Assembly (NCBI GenBank): GCA_963833605.1
Contig: CAWHYZ010000026.1
Coordinates: 62,001 to 126,000, forward strand
DNA length: 64,000 nucleotides
Origin: JAFAXD01 sp963833605
GTDB lineage: Bacteria; Pseudomonadota; Alphaproteobacteria; Rhizobiales; Xanthobacteraceae
Reading direction: 5' to 3'
Shown: positions 58,092-64,000 of the stretch, piece by piece
How the letters are laid out: each line of letters starts with the position of its first letter
Numbering within the stretch: the stretch's first letter is position 1
The notes under the pieces: model-generated
Databases searched by the model: none
Seen by the model: the letters and a program-made list of their open reading frames with translations, nothing else
Told to the model about the DNA's origin: nothing
Program-made: the position numbers and the translations under genes

Positions 58092-58793
58092 ATGACAGCC
58101 CGCATACTGATCATTGAGGATGAGGAACCTCTGACCCTGTTGCTGCGCTACAACCTCGAGGCCGAAGGCTACGAGGTTGATACGACGGCGCGGGGCGATG
58201 AAGGCGATCTCAGGCTGAAGGAGAGCGCGCCCGATCTTGCCGTCATCGATTGGATGCTCCCCGGCCTGTCGGGGATCGAGCTGATCCGCCGCCTGCGCAC
58301 GCGGCCGGAGACCCGTCAGTTGCCGGTGATCATGCTGACCGCCCGCGGCGAGGAAGCCGAGCGCGTGCGCGGGCTCGCCACCGGGGCCGATGACTACATC
58401 GTCAAGCCGTTTTCGGTGCCGGAACTGCTGGCGCGCATCCGCGCGCTGCTCCGCCGCGTCAGGCCCGAGCGGGTCGCCGAGGTGCTGATCGCCGGCGACC
58501 TCGAACTCGACCGCGAAAAGAAGCGCGTGTCGCGCAGCGGCCGCGAGATTCCGCTCGGGCCGACCGAGTTTCGCCTGCTCGAATTCCTGATGCAGAGTCC
58601 AGGCCGGGTGTTCTCGCGCGAGCAGTTGCTCAACGGCGTCTGGGGCCGCGATATCTACATCGACGAGCGCACGGTCGACGTGCATGTCGGACGCCTGCGC
58701 AAGGGGCTCAACCGCGGCCGCGCCTCCGATCCGATCCGCACCGTGCGCGGCGCCGGCTACGCGTTCAACGACCGGTTCGGCAAGGGCGCGTGA
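58092..58793 (+). CDS. phoB: Phosphate regulon response regulator PhoB
   Basis: 233 residues. Receiver domain with acidic cluster IIEDEEP, phospho-acceptor Asp53 in LAVIDWMLPG, Thr in VIMLTARG and Lys in DYIVKPFSVPELL. OmpR/PhoB winged helix from about 135 (GPTEFRLLEFLMQSPGRVFS, DERTVDVHVGRLRKGLNRG). Activates pst and other Pho genes when phosphorylated by PhoR, binding 11-bp Pho repeats such as those at 53262. Last gene of the pst operon. Confidence 0.95.
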   Translation: MTARILIIEDEEPLTLLLRYNLEAEGYEVDTTARGDEGDLRLKESAPDLAVIDWMLPGLSGIELIRRLRTRPETRQLPVIMLTARGEEAERVRGLATGADDYIVKPFSVPELLARIRALLRRVRPERVAEVLIAGDLELDREKKRVSRSGREIPLGPTEFRLLEFLMQSPGRVFSREQLLNGVWGRDIYIDERTVDVHVGRLRKGLNRGRASDPIRTVRGAGYAFNDRFGKGA

Positions 58794-58963
58794 CCGGCCC
58801 GCGAGAACGACCGAACCGAGCGATCGCCATCGCGGTCTCGTTGAGCGCATCGCTGCGCCGTCCGCTGACTATCAACGCGCCCTGACCTTGGGAAATCCCG
58901 GCCCATTCCATAGATTTTGATTTCCTATACATTTTACTTCGGTTTGTGACGTCAAGACTTTGT

Positions 58964-59117
58964 GGCCATCCTTCGAGACGCGCGGCCTGCGGCTGCGGGA
59001 CCGTAGGATGGGTTGAGCGCAGCGAAACCTATCATTTTGAGGCACATGATGGGTTGCGCTGCGCTCAACCCATCCTACAAGATCTTGCGCGCAGCGCGGG
59101 CGTCTCGAAGGATGGCC
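58964..59117. repeat. Nested palindromes (one repeat inside another)
   Basis: Outer arms GGCCATCCTTCGAGACGC (58964-58981) and GCGTCTCGAAGGATGGCC (59100-59117) are exact complements. Between them lies a second palindrome, 59003-59078, with perfect 22-bp arms beginning GTAGGATGGGTTGAGC and ending GCTCAACCCATCCTAC. The inner element also occurs at 25979-26050 and in half form at 50489-50525. Confidence 0.8.
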
Positions 59118-59148
59118 CAGGACTTATAGGCGCGGCCGAAAACATTTC

Positions 59149-59178
59149 TTGACAATTGCATAACAAAATGCATTATAA
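59149..59178 (+). promoter_or_regulatory. Strong sigma-70-type promoter with no evident gene
   Basis: TTGACA (59149-59154) and TTATAA (59173-59178), spacer 18 bases; the spacer contains TGCAT and ATGCA as an inverted repeat (TGCATAACAAAATGCA), a possible operator. One of the best -35/-10 pairs in the window. Confidence 0.6.
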
Positions 59179-59657
59179 CCGCATTCCCGCTCACCAAGGG
59201 GCGTTTCTCGAGACGGTCCGGAAGCGGAGCGGGAATGCGGTGCCTGCGGGTCCGGCTCGTAACCGGGCACTCGGGAGGCTCCGAGGATCAGCCGGGCGAT
59301 ACTACGGTCGTCCCGCGGGACCTAGTGCAGCAGGGTCTGGGCTTAGCGCTCGCCTGGTCCGAAGTCCCGAAAGCTCCTTGGAGCTCACAAAGCCGCGTGG
59401 AGCGCCGAGAGGCGGGCCGTGTCCTTCACCGGACGCGGGTCCGCGTCGAAAGCGCGGACGATGTGTTGAACTTACTCGCCGGCCTCGGCGCTCCCATCCC
59501 CTTGGGGAAACGGAAAAGAGGACAATGGGTGGCCCGGCACCCGCTTTCTCCGGGCGGCGCAGCGTTGGCTGCGCGGGCTATTTGACATGTGAATCGAGTA
59601 GAGCCCCGCAAGGAGAGGCCGTGCGGCCTTGCAACAAATATACAGCGACGATTGTTT
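59179..59657 (+). ncRNA. Candidate structured transcript
   Basis: Immediately after the promoter, CCGCATTCCCGCTC (59179-59192) and GAGCGGGAATGCGG (59227-59240) can form a 14-bp stem over a 34-base loop. Further self-complementary blocks follow, for example GGACGCGGGTCCGCGTC around 59433-59450 and GGGCGGCGCAGCGTTGGCTGC near 59553-59573. No ribosome binding site with a sensible protein was found. An identity cannot be given; it may be a noncoding RNA or just a dispersed repeat. Confidence 0.3.
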
Positions 59658-59660
59658 GAT

Positions 59661-59732
59661 GTAGCCCGCATGGAGCGGAGCGCAAAGCGGGGTGGTAGCC
59701 GCCCCGGATTTCGCTTCGCCTTCGTCGGCTAC
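59661..59732. repeat. REP-like palindrome, copy 3 (degenerate)
   Basis: Opens GTAGCCCGCATGGAGCGGAG and ends TCGTCGGCTAC, with GCCGCCCCGGATTTCGC in the middle; matches the copies at 16421 and 37565 with several changes. Lies just past the PodJ-like gene. Confidence 0.6.
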
Positions 59733-59757
59733 AGCAACGCCGGCGGCGGCGGCGTTT

Positions 59758-61416
59758 TCAGCCAATGCCAAATTGCGGATTGCGATTGAGCTTTTGCGGT
59801 GGCTCGGCTGGCGCCCGGTCCCAGCCGCCGGGCGGCGGTCTGACCGTGATCGAATCGTCGGGCTGCGGCTCGGCGGCCCAGGTTTCGATCGCCGCATCCA
59901 TCGCATCGCGACTTTGGGCATCGAGGCGTCCCGCGATCTCCGCGCGCTTTCGGGCCGCGCCGGCATCACCCTGGCGCGCCGCCAGTGCAAACCATTTGTA
60001 GGCTTCCGCCAGACTCTGCTCGACGCCGGTGCCATGCTCATAAAGCACCGCGAGGTTGAACTGGCTGTCCGTCACTCCGCGCGCCGCGGCTTTGCGGAAC
60101 CATTCGGCAGCAGCCGCGTGATCGACCTTGCCGCCGATGCCTTGGGCATGGAGCACTGCCAGATTGTGCATCGCCTTGGCGTTTCCTCTGATGGCGGCCG
60201 CCAGATAATAGAGGCGCGCGCGCTGCGGCTCCTTGGGAACTCCGAGGCCTTTCTCATAGATGCCGCCGAGGGTGAGCTGCGCCGGTGCCAATCCGGCCCT
60301 GGCGGCGCGCTCCAACCAGATAATAGCCTGCTCGCTGGCTCCGGTGGTTGTTGGGCGTTCGCTTAGGCGTATCCCGACCTCATAGGCGGCGGTCGGATCC
60401 CCTGCAGCAGCCGATGCAATCAGCCGCGGTGCGAAGGCAGGCGGCAGATGTGCCGCCGCGACAATGGGCGAATCGGGATCGGGCAGCGCGGCGCGCGCCA
60501 GGCGGCTGTCGAGCCGTGGACCGCGCTCGGCGGCTTTGGCCTGCGGCTTCGCGCTTTCGAATGCGGCGTGTGGCACAAGGTGGGACACCAGAAGCTGCAG
60601 CACAAAGGCAAGCGCCGCGGTCAGGCCGATGCCCGCCAGCATCTTGACGAGCTTTTCCGGCAGCCTGCGCGCGCGCAGCGGTGGCGTCGTGGCAACGGGC
60701 GGAGGCAAGGAGGGCCCCGGCGCAGGCGGCTCAACTTGGTCTAATGGCCGCAAGGGTGCAGGCGACGCCGCATCCGGAGCCGACGGTGGCTCCGGGACCA
60801 GCGGCGGGGACGCCTGCGTGGCGACGCAGCGCGCGATCTCCGCACGCATCTCCGCCACGTTTCGCGTCAGCTCCGCGACGCCACGCTCGATCGATTGGAG
60901 ATCGCGGTATGGCGGCAGGGCTGGGGCCGCGTTGCGGGCAGGTGTGCGGCCCGGCCCGGCAGGCGAGCCCGGCGGATGCGCGCGCAAACTCTGCAGGTGA
61001 TCGATTTTTTCACTCAGCACTGCGATCGTGCTCTCGATATTCTGCAGCGCGCGGCGGCGGTTTTCGGCCCGCAAGGCGGCAATCGCATCCGCAATCGAGG
61101 CGATGCGCTGTTCGAGGTTCGCAACCCCACCCGCACCGACTGTGTCAGCTGGCACGCCATCGCTCTCGGTCACCACGAGTGCGCGTACCTGGTTGCCGAG
61201 GTCGGCGAGCGCCTCGGCCGACGCCTCGTGCTCGATGACGCTGCGCAGGCCTTGGATCGCTGCGTCGAGTGCCGGCTCAAACGGAGCATCCGCCGGAAGC
61301 CTGCCCGAATGCCGGCCGCTGATCGCAGCGAACGACGACGGCTGCGTGGCGACACGCACTTGTGTCGGCGCAACCTTGCGGTGCCAGTGTGCGATGAATC
61401 CCATGCAGTTACTCAC
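59758..61416 (-). CDS. PodJ-like membrane protein with Sel1 repeats
   Basis: 552 residues from GTG 61416 (AAGG about 9 bases upstream; ATG 61404 is an alternative). A Pro-rich cytoplasmic part with short coiled coils (about 95-150 and 175-200), one membrane segment (about 257-281: AGIGLTAALAFVLQLLVSHL), then a periplasmic region with Sel1 repeats (about 337-470: AAAGDPTAAYEVGIRL, AQLTLGGIYEKGLGVPK, AMHNLAVLHAQGIGGK, SQFNLAVLYEHGTGVEQ). This is the order of PodJ, the polar organelle development factor of alphaproteobacteria. It is shorter than the long coiled-coil PodJ proteins, so an N-terminal part may be missing or this is a paralogue. Confidence 0.78.
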   Translation of the reverse strand: MSNCMGFIAHWHRKVAPTQVRVATQPSSFAAISGRHSGRLPADAPFEPALDAAIQGLRSVIEHEASAEALADLGNQVRALVVTESDGVPADTVGAGGVANLEQRIASIADAIAALRAENRRRALQNIESTIAVLSEKIDHLQSLRAHPPGSPAGPGRTPARNAAPALPPYRDLQSIERGVAELTRNVAEMRAEIARCVATQASPPLVPEPPSAPDAASPAPLRPLDQVEPPAPGPSLPPPVATTPPLRARRLPEKLVKMLAGIGLTAALAFVLQLLVSHLVPHAAFESAKPQAKAAERGPRLDSRLARAALPDPDSPIVAAAHLPPAFAPRLIASAAAGDPTAAYEVGIRLSERPTTTGASEQAIIWLERAARAGLAPAQLTLGGIYEKGLGVPKEPQRARLYYLAAAIRGNAKAMHNLAVLHAQGIGGKVDHAAAAEWFRKAAARGVTDSQFNLAVLYEHGTGVEQSLAEAYKWFALAARQGDAGAARKRAEIAGRLDAQSRDAMDAAIETWAAEPQPDDSITVRPPPGGWDRAPAEPPQKLNRNPQFGIG

Positions 61417-61662
61417 AACGTCGCCTTGCGGTGCACGGCGCGCAGGCGACCACAAATCAGCCCTTCAGACCGCACGTCGCCGTGGACGTAGACGCACGGC
61501 CTCATACCCAAACGCAGTCTTAAATTTTAAGGTAAACAAGCAGTTAAACGCCGTGCCAAAAAACCAGATCGTCACGCAATCGCGAGCAAGTGTGTCCGAC
61601 TTGCACCTTTACGAGCGCTGCCCACCGATGAACAATGCCGGCAAGCCAGCCGGGAGACCGCG

Positions 61663-63459
61663 ATGCCAGTCTACAAGGCGCCTGTCGACGACGTGCAGTT
61701 CCTGCTCAACGACGTCTTCCACATCGAGCGCTATAATAACCTGCCCGGGTTCGCCGATGCGCCGCCTGACGTGGTCACCGCCATCCTGAACGAGGCGGGC
61801 AAGTTCGCCGAGGAGGTGTTGGCGCCGCTCAATCGTGTCGGCGATCTGGAAGGTTGCGCCCGTCACGAGGACGGGCGAGTCACGACCCCGAAGGGCTTCA
61901 AGAACGCCTACAAGCAGCTGTGCGAGGGTGGCTGGCTCGGCATTTCTGTGCCAGTCGAATACGGTGGACAGGGGCTGCCGTGGACGCTGACCGGCTGCGT
62001 CAACGAATTCCTGATCTCGTCCAACATGGCATTCACCATGTATCCCGGGTTGGCGCAGGCGGCGATCAACGCGCTGGTGGCGCACGGCGATGACACCCAG
62101 AAGAAAACGTTTGTGCCCAAGATGATCGCCGGCAAATGGGCCGGGACCATGAACCTGACCGAGCCGCATTGCGGCACCGATCTCGGTCTCTTGCGCACCA
62201 AGGCTGTGCCGCAGGCCGACGGCAGCTACAAGATCACGGGCACCAAGATCTTCATCTCCGGCGGCGAGCAGGACATCACCGAAAACATCGTGCACCTGGT
62301 GCTGGCACGCATCGAGGGTGCACCGCCGGGCACCAAGGGCATCTCGCTGTTCGTGGTGCCGAAAATTCAGATCAAACCTGACGGCACGCTCGCCGACCGC
62401 AATGGCGTCTCCTGCGGCTCGATCGAGCACAAGATGGGCATCCACGGCAATTCCACCTGTGTGATGAACTATGACAGTGCTATCGGCTGGTTGCTCGGAG
62501 AAGCCAACCGCGGGCTCAACGCTATGTTCACGATGATGAACGAGGCGCGCCTCGGGGTCGGGCTGCAGGGCCTCGCAATGTCGGAGGTCGCCTATCAGAA
62601 CGCCGTGACCTATGCGAAGGATCGGCTGCAAGGGCGTGCGCTCACCGGGCCCAAATACCCGGACAAGCCTGCCGATCCGATCATCGTGCATCCCGACGTG
62701 CGCCGCGCCCTGTTGTCGATCCGAGCATTTAATGAAGCTGCGCGCGCGCTCGTGATCTGGATCTCGCTCAGCTTCGATGTTGCGCACCGCTCCGGCGATG
62801 TGAAGATCCGCCAGGCGTCGGATGATCTCGTGGGCTTGCTCACGCCGGTCATTAAGGGTGTGCTCACCGACACCGGCTTTGCCAATACGGTTGTGGCACA
62901 GCAGGTGTTCGGCGGCCACGGCTACATAGCCGAGCATGGCATGGAGCAGTTCGTGCGCGATGCGCGCATCTCAATGATCTACGAAGGCGCGAACGGCATC
63001 CAGGCGCTAGATCTGGTCGGGCGCAAGCTTGGCAAGGATGGCGGTCGCGCCGTAATGGCGTTCTTCGCCGAGGTCACGTCCTACATCAAGGACCACGCCT
63101 CCGATGCGGCGCTCAAGCCCTACCTCGATCCGCTCCGCAAGTCGCTCGGACATCTGCAGCAAGCAACCATGTGGTTCATGCAGAACGCCGTGAAAGCGCC
63201 GGACAATGCGGGCGCCGGCTCGACCGACTATATGCATCTGTTCGGCCTTGTGGCGCTCGGCTACATGTGGTGCCGCATCGTCGAGGCGGCGAACCAGAAG
63301 CTTGCCAACGGCGCGAACGGCGCGACCGACCGGTTGAAGGCGAAGCTCGTCACCGGCCGCTTTTTCGTCGAGCGCATGCTGCCGGAGACCGCGACCCATC
63401 TCGGCCGCATCGAGAACGGCGCCAAATCCACGATGGAACTGCCGGCGGAGGCTTTCTGA
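61663..63459 (+). CDS. Acyl-CoA dehydrogenase with C-terminal extension
   Basis: 598 residues, the longer acyl-CoA dehydrogenase form with an added C-terminal domain (DmdC/FadE-like). FAD-binding motif WAGTMNLTEPHCGTDLGLLR and FISGGEQDITENIVHLVLAR; catalytic Glu in ISMIYEGANGIQALDLVGRK, followed by the ETF-binding helical region; the extra C-terminal domain is from about 465. Oxidises acyl-CoA to enoyl-CoA; 3-methylmercaptopropionyl-CoA dehydrogenases share this layout, so that specificity is possible but unproven. Overlaps the next gene by 1 base. Confidence 0.9.
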   Translation: MPVYKAPVDDVQFLLNDVFHIERYNNLPGFADAPPDVVTAILNEAGKFAEEVLAPLNRVGDLEGCARHEDGRVTTPKGFKNAYKQLCEGGWLGISVPVEYGGQGLPWTLTGCVNEFLISSNMAFTMYPGLAQAAINALVAHGDDTQKKTFVPKMIAGKWAGTMNLTEPHCGTDLGLLRTKAVPQADGSYKITGTKIFISGGEQDITENIVHLVLARIEGAPPGTKGISLFVVPKIQIKPDGTLADRNGVSCGSIEHKMGIHGNSTCVMNYDSAIGWLLGEANRGLNAMFTMMNEARLGVGLQGLAMSEVAYQNAVTYAKDRLQGRALTGPKYPDKPADPIIVHPDVRRALLSIRAFNEAARALVIWISLSFDVAHRSGDVKIRQASDDLVGLLTPVIKGVLTDTGFANTVVAQQVFGGHGYIAEHGMEQFVRDARISMIYEGANGIQALDLVGRKLGKDGGRAVMAFFAEVTSYIKDHASDAALKPYLDPLRKSLGHLQQATMWFMQNAVKAPDNAGAGSTDYMHLFGLVALGYMWCRIVEAANQKLANGANGATDRLKAKLVTGRFFVERMLPETATHLGRIENGAKSTMELPAEAF

Positions 63460-64000
63460 TGATGGATGTCCTCAACGTTCCCCGCCCCGGCTGGATGACC
63501 GAAGAACTGGTGCTGCTCGAGGAACAGTCGCGGCGTTTCCTGGCTGCGGAGTTTGTGCCGCACGTCGAGCGCTGGAACGAAGATCACCTCTATCCGCGCG
63601 AGGTTTGGACCAAGACCGGCGAGGCCGGGCTGCTGTGCGCCGGCATCCCGGAGGAATATGGCGGCGCCGGCGGGAGCTTCGCCCATGAGGCGGTGATCGA
63701 TCGCGAGTTCTCGCTCGCCGGCCTCGATGCATTCGGCGGGCCGCTCCATTCCGGCATCGTCGCTCCCTACATCCTGCGCTACGGCACCGAGGAGCAGAAG
63801 AAGCGCTGGCTGCCCAAGCTCGCGACCGGTGAGCTGATCGGCGCCATTGCGATGTCGGAGCCGGGCATCGGCTCGGATCTGCAGGCCGTGCGCACGACCG
63901 CGGTGAAGAAAGGCAACGGGTATCTGCTCAACGGCTCGAAGACCTTCATCACCAATGGCCAGCACGCCAACCTCATCATCGTGGTCGCGAAAACCGATCC
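63459..64000 (+). CDS. Acyl-CoA dehydrogenase (partial, 3' end beyond window)
   Basis: 180 residues visible, then cut by the window edge. Starts at ATG 63459 or 63462, overlapping the previous stop (TGATGATGG). Acyl-CoA dehydrogenase N-terminal helices (TEELVLLEEQSRRFLAAEFV, GLLCAGIPEEYGGAGGSF) and the start of the middle domain (IGAIAMSEPGIGSDLQAVRT, NGSKTFITNGQHANLIIVV) are clear. With the preceding enzyme it forms a fatty-acid or acyl-CoA oxidation operon that probably continues to the right. Confidence 0.9.
   Translation, partial: MMDVLNVPRPGWMTEELVLLEEQSRRFLAAEFVPHVERWNEDHLYPREVWTKTGEAGLLCAGIPEEYGGAGGSFAHEAVIDREFSLAGLDAFGGPLHSGIVAPYILRYGTEEQKKRWLPKLATGELIGAIAMSEPGIGSDLQAVRTTAVKKGNGYLLNGSKTFITNGQHANLIIVVAKTD

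Larger units (their letters stand above)
58794..59757. other. Repeat-rich gene-poor region (964 bases)
   Basis: No convincing protein gene. It holds nested palindromes (58964-59117), a strong promoter (59149-59178), a structured candidate RNA region (about 59179-59657) and a degenerate REP copy (59661-59732). Overlapping frames here (59156-59659 and 59235-59585) read as Arg/Pro/Gly-rich low-complexity protein and look like artefacts of GC-rich structured sequence. Confidence 0.65.

Noticed and set aside
59235..59585. 116-residue frame in the gap after phoB
   Set aside because: Arg-rich low complexity, no binding site, overlapped by other frames, and lies in strongly self-complementary sequence; kept only as a noncoding candidate.

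Overview
The window is about 64 kb of high-GC chromosome that looks like an alphaproteobacterium of the Hyphomicrobiales (Bradyrhizobium / Rhodopseudomonas / Xanthobacteraceae-like). That placement is inferred from gene content: a BA14K-type C-terminus, a PodJ-like polarity protein with Sel1 repeats, many tripartite-tricarboxylate (TctC/Bug) binding proteins, the phoR-pst-phoU-phoB order, and several families of intergenic palindromic repeats. No rRNA, tRNA, CRISPR array, phage or insertion sequence was recognised.

Layout. 1-9.9 kb: an ABC-type binding protein cut by the window edge, a BA14K-like secreted protein, a MarR regulator (frameshifted) beside an HpaB-type flavin monooxygenase, an HdeA-like protein, a sulfotransferase-like protein (frameshifted), a p-hydroxycinnamoyl-CoA hydratase-lyase-like enzyme with a carboxymuconolactone-decarboxylase-family protein, an Asp/Glu-racemase-fold protein and a double DUF427 protein. 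10-14.2 kb: a GAF plus degenerate GGDEF protein, an orphan TRAP binding protein, signal peptidase I and two small proteins. 14.2-30 kb: a catabolic region with three Rieske oxygenase alpha subunits, three TctC proteins, an MFS transporter, a beta-hydroxyacid dehydrogenase, a SAF-domain oxidoreductase paired with a phytanoyl-CoA-dioxygenase-family enzyme, an adenylate cyclase, a LuxR regulator and an EthD-like protein. A small DUF6883/DUF4926 cassette lies inside it. 30-37.6 kb: MBL hydrolase, FAD dehydrogenase, alpha/beta hydrolase, LLM flavin oxidoreductase, a two-gene TPP-dependent E1 (alpha and beta) and a TMEM175-like channel. 37.8-50.2 kb: L,D-transpeptidase, SDR, three more TctC proteins, a CDP-archaeol-synthase-family protein, metallophosphoesterase, and the EF-P modification set epmB, epmA and efp (efp is frameshifted). 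50.7-58.8 kb: an LPG-synthase-like membrane protein, then phoR, Pho box, pstSCAB, phoU and phoB. 58.8-64 kb: a 960-base repeat-rich region with a strong promoter but no convincing gene, a PodJ-like protein, and two acyl-CoA dehydrogenases (the second cut by the window edge).

How the genes work together. The best-defined unit is phosphate sensing and uptake: the PhoR kinase, a high-affinity Pst transporter with PhoU, and PhoB, with tandem 11-bp Pho-box repeats between phoR and pstS. The second is EF-P and its beta-lysylation enzymes. Most of the rest looks like a scavenging lifestyle: many periplasmic binding proteins are each placed beside oxygenases, hydrolases or dehydrogenases, suggesting uptake and oxidation of aromatic or organic acids, though no substrate can be named from sequence alone.

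Three genes (marR, the sulfotransferase-like gene and efp) carry a one-base frameshift that is in each case a doubling of a single base. This points to sequencing or assembly error rather than decay, but would matter greatly if real.
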